DNA from: Ascaris suum
Taxonomy: Eukaryota > Nematoda > Chromadorea > Rhabditida > Ascarididae
Length of the DNA: 64,000 nucleotides
Direction: 5' to 3'
NCBI GenBank assembly: GCA_013433145.1
Contig: CM024177.1
Location: forward strand, 7,590,110-7,654,109
A program made the position numbers and the translations under genes. Within the stretch, counting starts at the first letter, position 1. Every line of letters begins with the position of its first letter. Below, piece after piece: positions 1 through 13,254 of the stretch. Under the pieces are notes generated by a model that worked only from the letters and a program-made list of their open reading frames with translations, made no database searches and was not told the DNA's origin.

Positions 1-188
1 GTTATATATGGGGAATTGAAATGCAATAGACATAGAGCGTTATATATGGGGAATTGAAATGCAATAGACATAGAGCGTTATATATGGGGAATTGAAATGC
101 AATAGACATAGAGCAATAGACATAGAGCGTTATATAAAGGGGGATTGAAATGCAATAGACATAGAGCGTTATATATGGGGAATTGAAA
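1..188. repeat. 38-bp minisatellite, cut by the window edge
   Basis: Three exact head-to-tail copies of a 38-bp unit beginning GTTATATATGGGGAATTGAA lie at 1-38, 39-76 and 77-114. They are followed by a 14-bp partial copy (115-128), a variant 39-bp copy (129-167, with AAAGGGGG replacing ATGGGG) and a truncated last copy ending near 188. The array probably extends left of the window. The near identity of the first copies implies recent expansion. No coding or promoter role is visible. Confidence 0.95.
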
Positions 189-3100
189 ATCTTAACAGTG
201 ATTGAATGCTAAATTCTAATATGAATTCATTACTTATAAGTGAACACAATATGAAATAGAATCTTGCAGCTAGAGTTGTAGCATTTCGTCAATTGAATGC
301 ACTTTTATTTGTGGCATCGAAATGATGCTTTTTAAATAACAATTAAAATAATGTCAGCAAGTGTGTGCGTCTTCTTCGCTATATTCTTGAAAGAACTTCA
401 TCTTTATAGCTGCTATTATGTTTACGCTTATAGATATTTGAATTAATGTTTTCTGATTCCACCGGAGTTTCATGATGTCCTTTCGAACTCTCCACATTTC
501 TCATATCTTTTTTTCAAAATTCTTTCAGGAGAAGAGTTGCTGAATTATTGAGATAATAATTCAGAAATCACGATGGATTATCGTACTCTATGAATTCGCC
601 TTTGACACCGCTAATGCGTAAAATATTCGTTTAGCAATATGCTCGTAATTGTTTATTTCACTGTTATTGAAGAAAACAAATTCATCCAATTTATAGAACT
701 TATCTATCCAACGACGGGCAGAGTGTTGACGCCCACTTTGTTACCTCATCAAACGTTCAAATGCTCTGCTAAGCATTCAATTTACAAAAGCATGAGGCAA
801 AGAAGTCATATGAACGAGCTCCTTGAAATCATAGAAATGCTCGCCGTCAAATATGCACAAATCGATTTTAGAGCTTATTTATAGGTGTGTTAAATAAAGG
901 TTAATTGCTGTTGCTTTTATGGAGAATAGAGCAACAAATGCACTTTTTCAATGCTCAAAACTTATTATCTCAATGTTTTCAAACTCATAAAGCAAAAAGT
1001 GCTCTCCAGCAAGCATTATACTTGCACATTCACATTTGTGAATATTTTCTTCAAAGATATTGTTCCTTCCGATCACCCAGCTTATCGTCTAAACTATTAA
1101 AGTGGTTGTGTTTTATGAATTATTATTGGTTACGTGCGAATTAAAATGATTCTTGCCTGCATGTGTGTATGAGCTCATTATCGTGGATTTTTTTAATAGG
1201 ATTGAGAAGAGAACGTCAAGTTCATTTTTCTCAAAGAAACATCCTTTTTGAGAGTAAATTCTTATAGGAATAACCTAAAACCTCTTTCGTTCTTATAATG
1301 ATTAACATCCAATAGTGGGCCAAATTGCTTAAATCATTTCAAATATTTCATATTTCGAGGTCTTTGTTGGTAGCTTGCTGAAGTCGGAAAAAAACGGAAT
1401 TTCTAAGGCGGAGTATCGTCGACATGCACTCGCCATCAGAGATTGTCATCGCTACTGTGAGGGACAGTAGGCTAAGCATTGCATTTCACACACACGTAAC
1501 CGTTCGCTTTTCGTCTCCCCAGCTGCCTTATACATTCGGTGTTTTTCTACTCTAAAATCTTCCTATATCCTGTCATACAATCGTTGTTTCTTCTATCCCT
1601 TTCCGCCACAAAGTTCCCTGCATGCACTAAATAGCGCATCGCCTTAGCACATAAAACTACTTCATGTTTTCTCTTGGTAATTCCGAATGAGAGTTTTTTA
1701 TTTTGCATTTTTTCTCATAAAGATGTGAGAAAAATAGCTCTAGAAACCGAGCTCTTAGATCAATTCGATGCTTGAGCCGTCATTTCTTCATCGAACGTCA
1801 AGCGAAAAAATTCTTCATCTCGAAAAATTCAGCTGAACTAAAAAATATAGTAGCAAAGTCCTGCAATCAGAGATCTTAGAAAATCTCCGCTTTATGCGTT
1901 CCTTATGTCGATACGTTTTTGTGGCACTGAAGAGACTGGCTCGCGTACATGACGGCACATGTCAATTCCACTGGATATCGCTCTTATCCACGCATTTTAC
2001 TCCATTAAAGTGAAAGACATATAGATTTATGCTGTTAAGAAGAAATATAACATAGAGCTAAAGCACGAAACAGAATGGTGTTCGATGGCACCACATTCGA
2101 TATACATCACTCAATGTGAAAGGTGGCACCCAGAGAGCAGCAGAATGGACATCATTGGTCCACAAGCAGAATTATTCCGGGATGTTCACTCACGCGAACA
2201 TGTAAATATGATTCATTAGGGAACTGAAGATTTTTGAATTTTTGGTTTTTACTCACACCATTCCAATTTGCAGTCATCAGCTCCACTGCGGAAGATGGTC
2301 GAATTCGCAAGCACTTTTTGAACCAAAAAGTGTCGAATGTAGCACCAAATTCCATTATCTGAGTCATCTAAATGGTTTCTCCGATTCGGTATTGGCAACT
2401 GCACAACGTTTATGATGACGTCCAAGCTGTTGAAATGAAAGATCTTTTTCTCCTATCCTGCTCCCTAAAATATAATTTTTGAAAGTTTTCTTCCAGAAAA
2501 AATAACTTTTATCCATTAGTTCGCGCTTCGTAAACTCCAACCTTTTCCCGTGCAACGAACACAAGCCCATTAACCTTATTATGACTGCTGAAAAAAGAGT
2601 GCATAACGCAATGTCATGTCGAATAATGAGGCGGTGCTAGGTAATTGTTAGAATGTAATTACATAATGTGAATCTGCAATGATACTTTCATCGCTTAAAA
2701 ACTGTACAAAATGAATGTTTGTCGACGTTTTTATTATGCCATACGCTGTTGCAGTTTTGCACTTGCAAAACGCATAGCGATGAGCTGATGTCTGTGTGTC
2801 TATGGGCGTATGTCTATGTGTAAGGTGATTTCGGTTTAATAATTGATAAAATTTGTTCGCAAATTCAAATTCTGTTGTTGCGCTTCGCTGTTATGCCACG
2901 TAAATCTTCAGAAGATAAGATCACTTCCAATGCTCACTTTTTGTGAATGACCGTCATTCTGTGCTCTGTATATTGAACAACACTGACTGCATGATAATTT
3001 GATGGGTGATCTTGATATCACTAAATTGTTAAGGACCAGTTTTTCGAACTATTGGTTCCTGTGCATCCGTATTAGAGAATATGGCTGTTAGGGAAAGAAG

Positions 3101-5460
3101 CATGACTTACTGTCATATAATTGTTTCCGCCATTTTAATGCTACAAGCTTTGCGATGATTTCCACGTTGTTCTTCAACACCCCATCTGTTGTTGAATTCT
3201 GCTGCAATTACTCACTTGATCTTTAACGTCACATCTTATCGTGCTATTCTCCTAACATTTGCTAAATAAACTATGGCCTCCAAAGTTTGTGAAGAACTTT
3301 GCAGGTGATTAGGTGCAAAGATAGTTCGGGAGCAGAGTGTTTTCCAAAGCCGAGCTTTTTAGAAAAAAACCTAACTGCTACTCTACGCTCCACTTGTTCT
3401 GGGTCCTTTTGAGGTAATGGTGCTTCTGATTTCTTCTTGATTCCTCCCTCCACTCCCCTCATTCCTTCCTCACTGTCTCTTTTCTTCCTCATTTGTCGTA
3501 CTTCATCGGTGTCCGAAAAATGCGACTAATTTCACCATGCAATGAAATGCATAAAATGGCACCAGCGATATTAAGTTGTCAAGTGGTGTCTATCGCATTG
3601 CCGATGCTGCTTACCGGTGCGGAAGGTGAAGTCGGGATCGGCTGTATCACGTTGAACGCTTCGCGTTTTCTATTAACTGCAAAACCTATCGGTTTCACTT
3701 AATTGCACAGTCCCGCAGTTCCGCAAGCATTACTATCTATATTCATAGTCGACTGAGAATTTAGAAACTTTGCATAATTTTCCAAAGCATTTGGAAGTTA
3801 AATCAATTTTTTATCAGTGAGTGAGGATGACAAGGTGAAGGACATAACTTGATTCTAAACAGAAGTTCTCAAAGTGTGCTTTCCGATTGGTTGGGCAACG
3901 GCTCCATTTGCGAGTATTGCTAGATGGACGGACATATGTGGTGGGATTTTCAAGGGTTTTTATTTCTATATAATTATTAGCTTTCCTATTTGGTTTGGTG
4001 AAGTTCGTACAAACGCCTCCGATATCTCCATTTGTACTGTACTAGCCCGTCAACTTCATAAAAAACGTTTCACTTATTTTCGTTTCAGCATTATCAAATT
4101 ATGCCCAATGAAACTTCGCTGCGATATTTTTCAGTGTTTTCTGACAATGAGAAAACTATTCAAACTTATCAGTTAATTTTTCTTGAAATTAGAAAATCGC
4201 GTATTCATATCGCTCAATAGTCGACAGTTCATTAGATGTGGGGAAAATTACATAAGTTTTATCTGTTGGTATTATATGTGCTTGAGGTAAATTTGTATGA
4301 TGCCAGATTGCTGCCCATTCTTAGATTACTAAAAACAACACATTCCTCTCATCACATTAAGATAAGATAAGAATTTCGAGAATTTGCTGGAACTTCTTTT
4401 GCAAAAATTTTTCGAGTCTTGAGGAAAACAGAAAAAAAATTTATGCTGGATGTCACTTAAAGAAATTGATGAGATGAAGCAGTTGTGGCTTAAGTGACTT
4501 TGATACGACTAAAAATTGCTGACGAGTCGTTTGCCGTTATTTATTCATAACAAGCTTCATTTGCACCTGATTTTTTGAAATATTATTGCAGTATAAAACG
4601 ATTAATGTGAACGTGCCAAAAAAAAAAAGAAGACTGATGCTTTGCGGCTTTGATTGCCATTTCAATAAATATGCAAATTTGTTGAGCTATTGATAGTTGA
4701 AGTTCTTTGAAAGTGCAGACTCTTCCGTCAAGGATATCAAGAGCGGCTCGACCGAACGAATGCTAGTTCATTATGCAAATGTTCAATCCGTTGAGGCACA
4801 TAACTATATCGTTATCATCGTATAGAAGAGGAGATACTGACATTGATCTTCTACAGGCAACATATAGGTGAAAGCAACATCACAGTAGGACTATCTCACC
4901 ATATGAAGCAATGCGGCTAAAAACACTTCACCGGCTTAACACTAAATCATTCTACAAATATTCGATCGAATAGTGCGATAAAAAATGGGGAATAATAGCA
5001 GTCATATAAAAGATTGCATGCAAATGGTGATTTTTTTGCTGCCATTTAACGGGTTCTGAAACAGAGAGGCGAAATTTTAGTTTTTATATTGTAGTTTAAT
5101 TTCATTTTAACGCATCGAAGTGGGAAAATATGCGCAAATATATGAGCATGAGCAGGAAGAAAGTGCAGTATGCCCACAGAGCTATAGTTTGGGCGAAAAA
5201 AAGCATCTTATAGCTGAGTGCAACGATAGTGTGTAGGCGAAAACGGCTCAGCCGCAGCTCAAATGTTCATGAAGTGGGTGCATTTACGTCAATGAGGCAA
5301 GCAAATTTCAAACTTGTATAACGCAAAGCTGGAAACTATACACAACGTTATTCGCACTGTAGCATCATTTGGTACGTTGAAAGTGATGTCGATGTCGAAT
5401 GCGATAAAGTGCAAACTGAATATGACGGCAAGTCGGAAAAGCCGGACACAATTTAACCTT
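189..5460. other. Gene-poor DNA, nothing recognised
   Basis: AT-rich sequence in which all open frames are short (100 codons or fewer) and lack protein-family motifs, codon continuity or paired splice sites. I see no RNA gene or transposon end. It could be distal intron or intergenic DNA of a gene outside the window. Confidence 0.6.
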
Positions 5461-5510
5461 GCAGGCTCAAGTTTGATTTAACTTACCAGTAAAATCAAAC
5501 TTGAGCCTGC
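5461..5510. repeat. Perfect 19-bp inverted repeat, hairpin
   Basis: The left arm 5461-5479 (GCAGGCTCAAGTTTGATTT) is the exact reverse complement of 5492-5510, separated by a 12-nt loop. It lies at the 3' end of the LINE relic read on the minus strand. It may be a rearrangement scar, such as a short inverted duplication at a broken end, rather than a functional terminator. Confidence 0.95.
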
Positions 5511-6590
5511 AAAGTTTCAACGATGCCAGATCAAAGGTTTTCAGCCTGATAGTGTAATTTGGCTCTGTTAACGACCGCTGTGAATTTTGCGGAACGTAAT
5601 GCGGGTGAAACGTTTTCCGGACGTTCTCTAGCAACCTGATATTGCAAGTCAGATACGCAGACCGAACAAGACTACATGTGCGGGAATAAGTAACAAAGGT
5701 CTTTAAATAATTTGATGCGTTGAAAGCGCAGAGAGTACAAATTGAATGACTTTTCGGCAAAAGGATAACTCCAACCTAAAATGCAGTTCACGGATCGACT
5801 GTAGCAGCAGGTTCATGACAGTTATATTAGTGTGAAGGCCATAGCCGAGAGAAATATTAATGTCGGAAATTGATATAGACAACATGACATTTTTTCATGG
5901 GCAATTTTTAAATGCTATAATTTCGCGGATGCATCAAGGTCACTTTCCAGAGTATGGAAATCTTAGGCAGGATCATGAAATGGAGGATTAATTCTGAGAC
6001 CGTTAGCAAAGAACCCAGTACTATTCAGAATATCGTCCGGAAAGACTCAAGACACTTTCTTTTGGAACTCCACTAGGAAACGGGTGTGAAAAGGAGTAGC
6101 TATCTCCACTTCTCAATTCAAAGGTTATTTCAGACAAGAATGCTCCCACCCACTTTAGAAAAGAGCCAACAAGTCATATTTTTCTAATTCAAGAGCAATT
6201 TATCATGACAAACCACGTCAAAGGCTTTAGCATAATCAGGATGCACTATTTTGGTCTCAACTCTCATATTCAGCGAGTATATCCGGTCCACTAAGCATGA
6301 AATCAATTGCAACATCCTGGCGTGACTAAGGACGAAGCCGAACCAGGCAGGGTTCAGAAAGCTGTTTTGCGTAAGGTGATCTATTCATGCAACTTCGGCG
6401 ATTATTTCGAAAATTTCGCAAAACAAGAGATCAGACTAATCGGGCGATAGCTTTCTGCTGAGGTGACGGATGGTTGGTTCCTTCAACAAAGGTGAAACGA
6501 ACGCGGCATTCCGAGTGGGACGAAAATGTAAACAAGACGGTGAACGTTGAAAACTCATGCTAAGCGACCTGGAGACTGCTTTTGCTGTGC
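5461..6590 (-). mobile_element. Decayed non-LTR (LINE) retrotransposon, reverse transcriptase relic
   Basis: On the minus strand, reverse-transcriptase motifs appear in the correct order but in different frames and broken by stops. They are SYRPISLISC (about 6405-6452), DYAKAFDVVCHDKLL (about 6188-6237) and SGVPKESVLS (about 6045-6077). The position of the catalytic F/YADD box reads FANG at 5999-6010, followed by a LESDLDA-like stretch. An open frame at 5467-5760 carries NIRLLENVRKTF, resembling the thumb or C-terminal region of CR1/Jockey-type elements. The catalytic aspartates are gone and several frameshifts are present, so this is a dead copy. Limits are approximate. No endonuclease domain, target-site duplication or poly-A tail was recognised. 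The superfamily assignment is by motif resemblance only. Confidence 0.85.
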
Positions 6591-7977
6591 GTTTTACAAA
6601 GAGTGATGAGGTTGTGCATTATGAATGGTCTTCTGAACGGAGGCGGCCCTTACCTCAACAAAATCCAAATGCCTATTGCATTATAGAGGAAAAATCGATA
6701 GCATACCGTTATTTTCTATAAAAACATTTGAGAAATGATCTGTGAAGATATTGCATTGCAGGTGGTCGGTAACAATGTAGTTATGGTGACTAATTTCTAT
6801 TGCCCTTACCATATTGCGCATCACTGTTTTGACCATCACACCTTACAGATGCTGAAATTCTATTGGACTCACTTAGAGCAGATATACTGGACTCATGATA
6901 TGGAACTTTCGTATTTTATTGTTTCGTTTCTGTATTTTTCGTTTCCAAGTTTTCCTTTCTGCTGATATTCGAGTATTTCCTTCTTCACTTTTCATTTCCA
7001 ATTTTGAGAGTTGCTGAAAAGACCTATTACAATTTTGTGGGTTATCTGTGAAGTCTCTATGTGCTACTGTACGCATTTCAAACAGGAATCGAATTAAGCA
7101 CGGAATGAAATCGTTAATGGAACGTCGCAAGTTGCTAGTTCGTTTAATTAAAGTTGTGTCGCCAACACAAAGACACAGATAATCAACGATGACAGGTGAT
7201 CGCGAGCAGTTTGAACACAGAAATGTTTCAAAACCTAATTCTCACTCATTACTTCCAACAGAATTGCAAGAAAGAGCGGCCTAAACATACACTTTCAGCA
7301 CCGAATTCTTTTATTTCAACGCCTTGAAGCGAGGAAACATTATATAGGTATGCGTATGTGAACAGCATAGGGATAATGGAGCAAGCAGTGAAAAAAAAAA
7401 CGGCAATAAACAAAGAAGCAAAGCGTCCACAAACAATAGTCAGGGTGAACAGACCTTTAATATATAATAGCTATGGTAGTATGAAGCAATGGAGGCACTT
7501 GATCGCACTTTGAAAAATGAATGAATACATATATCAACGATAGCAGCAGGAAACAGATAGATACATGGCCCCCGAAACTCGAAACTGGAAATTGTAAGCG
7601 CCAGTTTGCTCCCACTAAAGACGGAAAGTCTATATTTTGAGCTAACGATGCTTGATATTACCAGAGGTGATATATTTTTGGTGCCCTGGAAACTGCTTCG
7701 TAATGCTTCTACAGAGAACCTATTTATACTTTCCTCGTTCTTCATTTTTCAGCAGAAACGCAGCTTCCACACAGATGAGATTTAAGGAGTTCCTTCGCCG
7801 TTCAGCTACAACCAACAAACCAGTGCAACATTTCTGCGCAGTTTACATAAAAATGTGCTGAGGCATTTATTTTCAACATGGCTCTCATTGTGATATATTA
7901 CCTCACTAATTAGGTTAAATGAAGCTTTCACTATATGTTCGAATTGAGTGAGATGTTTTGCAGCTGTCAAATGACAG

Positions 7978-8058
7978 TAATAAAGAAGTAGTTGATGTAC
8001 GTAATAAAGAAGTAGTTAATGTACGTAACTAGTTAATGTGCGTAACTACGTAACTACG
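7978..8058. repeat. Short tandem repeat with TACGTAA cores
   Basis: Two 24-bp copies of TAATAAAGAAGTAGTTGATG plus TACG (one substitution between them) lie at 7978-8001 and 8002-8025. Degenerating partial copies follow, rich in TAACTACG and TAATGTGCG, to about 8058. It looks like replication-slippage expansion. Confidence 0.85.
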
Positions 8059-11000
8059 ACGATCAATTCTAATTTCATTGACCTATTGTTTATTGCTTTA
8101 TAATGAGGTTGTGGTGATTTATATACTTTACAGCTTTTGGTCTTCAGGACTGTTTAATATATTTCAGTTACTGGGGCTTGGTTGTGCTATTTTACAAGGA
8201 AAATTTCTCAAGAAAATAAAACTTGACGACCTAGTCACACAATAATGCCTTCTTTTTTCCGCTGGCTTTCATTTATGCGGCTTGGAAATTACTCTCTCGG
8301 GATCGTTTAGCTGAGAATGAGCCTCATATCAAAAGTATCCGAGCGCAGCAAGCTATTTGCCTAATGAAATTCGCCTCCTTTGCAAACAGCAGTTCATTTA
8401 TTTTGCTTCTAGCTCATTATTGCATTAAAAATTCTTATGAATAATTTATTAGCACATATTGCAATAATCCTCTTGCATTCCTATCACCATTTCAGCAGAA
8501 ATCTTTCCAATGTGGCAAATGAGTGGATGAACGACAGCTTGATTTAGATCCTGGAAAATACGCAAATTTATTTGCTTATCGAGTAATGAGGCCAACGATC
8601 ACTCATTGAAATCTTCAAAAAATATGAGACTTCAATTTGCAGGCACTTAAGAATATGCTCGACTATTTGAACACTGTTTCAATTTAGAAATAAAAGGACA
8701 AAAACATAAAGAAATGCTTTCCATCTGTTCATGCATAGTTCGATGAACATTGCCACTTAATGCATATGTGCGATGATGTTCTAACAAAATTAAACTGCGC
8801 ACTCATTTTTTTAAGTCAAATTTATTTCAATTATATTATCTTTATATATGTACTATCTTTAGGTGAAATTCAATTGGATGTATTGTCGTTAAGGTGATGA
8901 CGATGCAGTCATTCGTATAACGAAGAAAAGATGAAGGAAACTTTTTTGCAAGTGTGACTCTCGCTTCTTGTTGTTGTTGTCAATTTTCAGATAATGTTGT
9001 TTAACTTCTTAGATAATGATAAATCACTTATAGGCTTGCCATGTTAATGTCACCTGTTCTGTAATATTTATGGTTTTTCATTGCAGTGATCTAGGTAAAT
9101 TTAGGTAGATGCAGTATGTTCTAGAATTTCATCTTCGAACTTATGCGTGTGAAACGACTTCATAATCTGAGCGTACTGTTTTCATATCTGGAGAACTGAT
9201 AGGAGGATAGCTGCATCGGATGAACCACTAATATAGCAGTTACTAGTCAATCATATATTGAGATCGTATATTGTGGTCATTATCACTGTGCTGTGTTATG
9301 GGCTGGAATTATGTGAAGAGTTAAATGAACGGTAGTTATCAATTTTTGAATATTGGATGGGCTTCATTGTTATCGACACATTTTAGAGAGGAGCGGACTT
9401 AGCATCGTTTTACGAGTCGAATACCCCCATCATTCACTCGTCTAGTTGTGCTCCGCCCTTCCTATAATCCTTACGTTTTATTTTCTTTTTTTCTCGTTAT
9501 ATTGCTAACCGCTCCCATTTCCGTGTTTGTTCACTTACGTTAGCTTTTATATATGGCTGCAGCACGTTTTTGTTGTTGACCTTTTGGCAATGAGCCGATT
9601 GCGTTGTCTTCATAAAATCCTTCGATTTGCAGCTAGCTGCCCTCAACCTGCACGCTTCGTCCATGACATCAGCTCTTCCACGTTTCCTGGCATAGTTTAT
9701 ATTATAGCATCATAATTCTGCAATTTCCTGCATTACACATTTCTATATTCATTAATCACTTCATATAAAGTGAGTGGTTTTTATGTTCCTATTCTTTTCA
9801 ACAAAACCATATCTACACCACAGTTATGTGCATTTTCCTACGCATATTTCAAGGAAGCGGTACATGGGATATCTTCTTATGAGTCGCCTTTTCAAACCGC
9901 AATTCAATCTTCTGGAGAAATAGTCGGTAACGTTTTGTGCGCATTAATCGAGCGCATTGCGATCGTTGCATTCCACTCAGCGCGAATTCAACGTTTTCGA
10001 TTTATGAGTGCAGAGGAAATATTCATTTCATATTTGTTTATACATAATTATATTTATAAATAAAGCCTTACATATGTGAATATATCATAGCATTTCTATG
10101 TGTATTTGACTCTTCAGCAATAGAATTCCAATGATCGCCCATGCCCTATTTTTAAATTATGGATAATAGGAGTTATAAGATAATTTTTTTGGCCGTAAAT
10201 AATGAAAAATCGGAGATTAATTTGCACTGAGCAAACTTTTGGGATATTTCAGCACGATTTTCTCGAAATGAGGATGACAGAAACGACTCTTAACCATTAT
10301 GAACTTAGTGAATGTGGGAAATATAGTCTTAAACGGAAGGGATTAAGTTTTAATATGGATTTTTTGAATAGGCAATTGAATGAAAAATTCAGTGCAGTAA
10401 ATCTCTTTCATATCTACTTAATAGCTTTATAAAATCTAAATGACAGACTATATTGTGTAATCAATGGATTGTGGGCAAAAAGCAGCACTTTTTTCTCGAT
10501 GTTTTTCGTAGTTTTAAGGCAACTTCTGTAGTCATCATCAATGCACTTTCTCAGCACTAATACGTCCAGTGAGATGGAGAAAGCAATAAATCGCTCGTGC
10601 AATAGCAGCCTTTAATTCTTTGTTGGATATAAATTGCTCTTCAAGATTGCTAATTTCTTTTCGTTTGGTATATGTTTGTGACAGTCATTAGTACCATTTG
10701 TAAATTTAAAACATTTCAGCTTTCTGAATTTTCGACTCTTTCTCTAGTGCAGACAATTTTCGGCAATGAGAATGCCATTTGCTTAAATGCATTAGGTAGA
10801 TGATATTTTCAATTTGCTGAGGGAATTTCTAGCATATTTTATCAGTTGAAAGAATCTTTTTATTTCCTAATTCCCTAATTACTGGATGTATTTTTGACTG
10901 AAAATTCCAAAGTTATGGATTTTTCAATAGCAGTTCTTTGATAATGTTCGACTGAAGGAATGATTTATTCTAGCTGCGTTTAGCATCTCATGTAAACTCT

Positions 11001-12478
11001 AATAACAGCACCATTGCCAAATACGCACATATAATCCCACCTGGAAATGACAATATTTTTCAAGGTTTCTCTGCAGACTTTCGTTATCCCACTTTGAAAA
11101 CCGATCAAAAGATCAACTATTAGTAATAATTAAGCGAATTGCTTAAATTACCCAAGACTACAAATATACTTATCGCTTGCCCTTTAAGAAACATCAATTA
11201 TTCCGTCGCCGTTGATTTCATTTTGGATTTTCTTTATTATACCATTTCAGTAAGATTGAATCTGATAAGATAAATAGAATTTCTATTATTTGTTTACAAC
11301 TATTAGTTTAAACGAGAAATTTCATCGAATATTGGTGCGCACTTTCTCGCGATACAATTTTTTTCATTTTGTGCCATCTTCAACTGCAATAACAGATCAC
11401 TCTGCAAAGTTTCACTATCCGAACAGAACTAAAAGTAGTACCGCCGATCGGCGAAGAGATCTCTCATTCTAATGTTCTAACGGCCATGTATAATACACTA
11501 AATGGGCTATTCCTAGTCATATCTAGGCGTATATCGTTGGATATTCTATAAACAGATAGGCAGTTTTGAACAGTTCACACATTCTTCCTTGTATGAGAAA
11601 ACAACCCTAAAACTCTAAAATTTGACGTTACAGCATTATTGGTCGTGAAACAAACTTGACTAATTGATAAATTAAAAGAGATCGTTTTTTTTTGCGCGCG
11701 CGACAGTAAAGTGAATTGTGATTGATGAGATTCTTCAGAAAGGTGTCATTTCACCATTTCATTAAAGAATCTGCTGCTTTCACCTGGAAAGGCATTGCAG
11801 AAGCAAAAACTTCTGTTTTTTTCGGAGACCATCCTTTAAGATTTTCCGCTTTTTTTAGCGATAGTTACCCCACTTACCGAATATTTCAGCTTGCTTGATT
11901 GCCTGTTCTTTCCATTGAGTGGAGAAGGAGAGGCATAAAGGAGGCGGGATACGCTTTATGCGCTATAAGTTTATTACAACTTTCTGAAAAACCTTCTTAT
12001 GATGAAATCGCTTGCATTTCCCTACATTTGCTTCTACCACTTTCAATTCATATTGTTGCTATTTGCGTTTGCTTTGAAGGATATCGATTTTGCTTTAAAG
12101 GCATCACGTATATCGCATGAGCCTTTTCGATGTGCATTCTTCATTTGTCGTTATCGGTGACGTTCCCTCATGTCGAATTGCAACAAAAAGAATCGACAAT
12201 TTGAAGCAAATCTCTAAAATTTCGTCAAATATTTCATCAACGCGACTTTACTGATGTGGGGCATGATTCTGAATTGCACACATTCAGCAAACAAATTTCA
12301 CTGCAACTTTCACTCTACAATTCGACATATGCGTTCCATTGTGAAGCGAATATAAGTTGTTATTTACGTTGATGGCGACGATTTCTTAGCCACTTGATGA
12401 CTCGACCCTCTTCATCGCCATAGAAAAAAGTCTAATGTATATGAAGCGATTTTAATGCAAAACGAAATGTCGGAACGT

Positions 12479-13254
12479 TCAACGTTGAAGTTTAGAATAT
12501 TCCACGGCAAAAATTACATCACTAGTTTTGCGTATTGCGCTCAACCTTCTAATTGTTCTTCCTGCACCATTGCCGTTTGTGAACGCCACTGCAATAGACG
12601 GAGATGAAGGTCGGAATGGCTTATTCGTTCCGTCATTCATGAACAGTGCTGGTTTTATGCTACCTGGATATATCGGTCTAATAGGGCATTTTTTATTGTT
12701 CTGTTTAGCACATTGGTATCTTTTGATAACTAGTGGAAATAATCTTATACAAAAGAATTGCTTTTTGCGCCGATGCCAGTTTAAAATGTCTAGATCCAGT
12801 TCGATTGGGCCGTTGAAGATAAAGCCGTAAGGTTCTTCGGTGAATGTACATCGGCCGTAGGCGAAAATTACAGATGGCTGCAGCCCACTGAGGCAGCAGT
12901 TAAGCATCAGCATGGATTGCTTTGTGCACCTTTGACGAAGCAGTAATTGATGCTTTTTGATTCTTTTTTTTGCTTGAAATAACCACTATTGCTTCTGTGT
13001 ATGCATTACATATCTTTTTTTCGCAATCTATTTGCTCATATGTGGCATTGTTACGACTCCATGATCCATCGAATCTCAAAGTATCTTGGCTTCTCGCATA
13101 AACTGTCTTCATAAGTCACATATCGGCGTGGTACTTTGCAAAACTTCCAATATTTATTGTTCAAAGTTCCTCCATATGACTTAGCATATAAATCAATTTT
13201 TTGCTCCCTGGCATTATAACTGATAAAAGGTTCACTCATCTTCAAAGGAAGCAT
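12479..13254 (-). other. Unrecognised ORF-dense stretch, possible coding or decayed coding DNA
   Basis: Three overlapping or adjacent minus-strand frames (13254-13051, 13112-12900, 12913-12479; 67, 70 and 144 codons) together cover almost the whole interval. The first and second read similar DNA one frame apart near 13.05-13.1 kb, as a frameshifted gene or two exons would. The second contains three cysteines in a polar context. The third has no obvious repeats, signal peptide or known motif. A 100-codon plus-strand frame overlaps it, so the openness may be compositional. I do not recognise any family. It is either a diverged worm gene, a pseudogene, or chance. Confidence 0.22.

Noticed and set aside
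1..188. Repeats as a CRISPR-like array
   Set aside because: Units are contiguous with no spacers, in a eukaryotic genome; this is a minisatellite.
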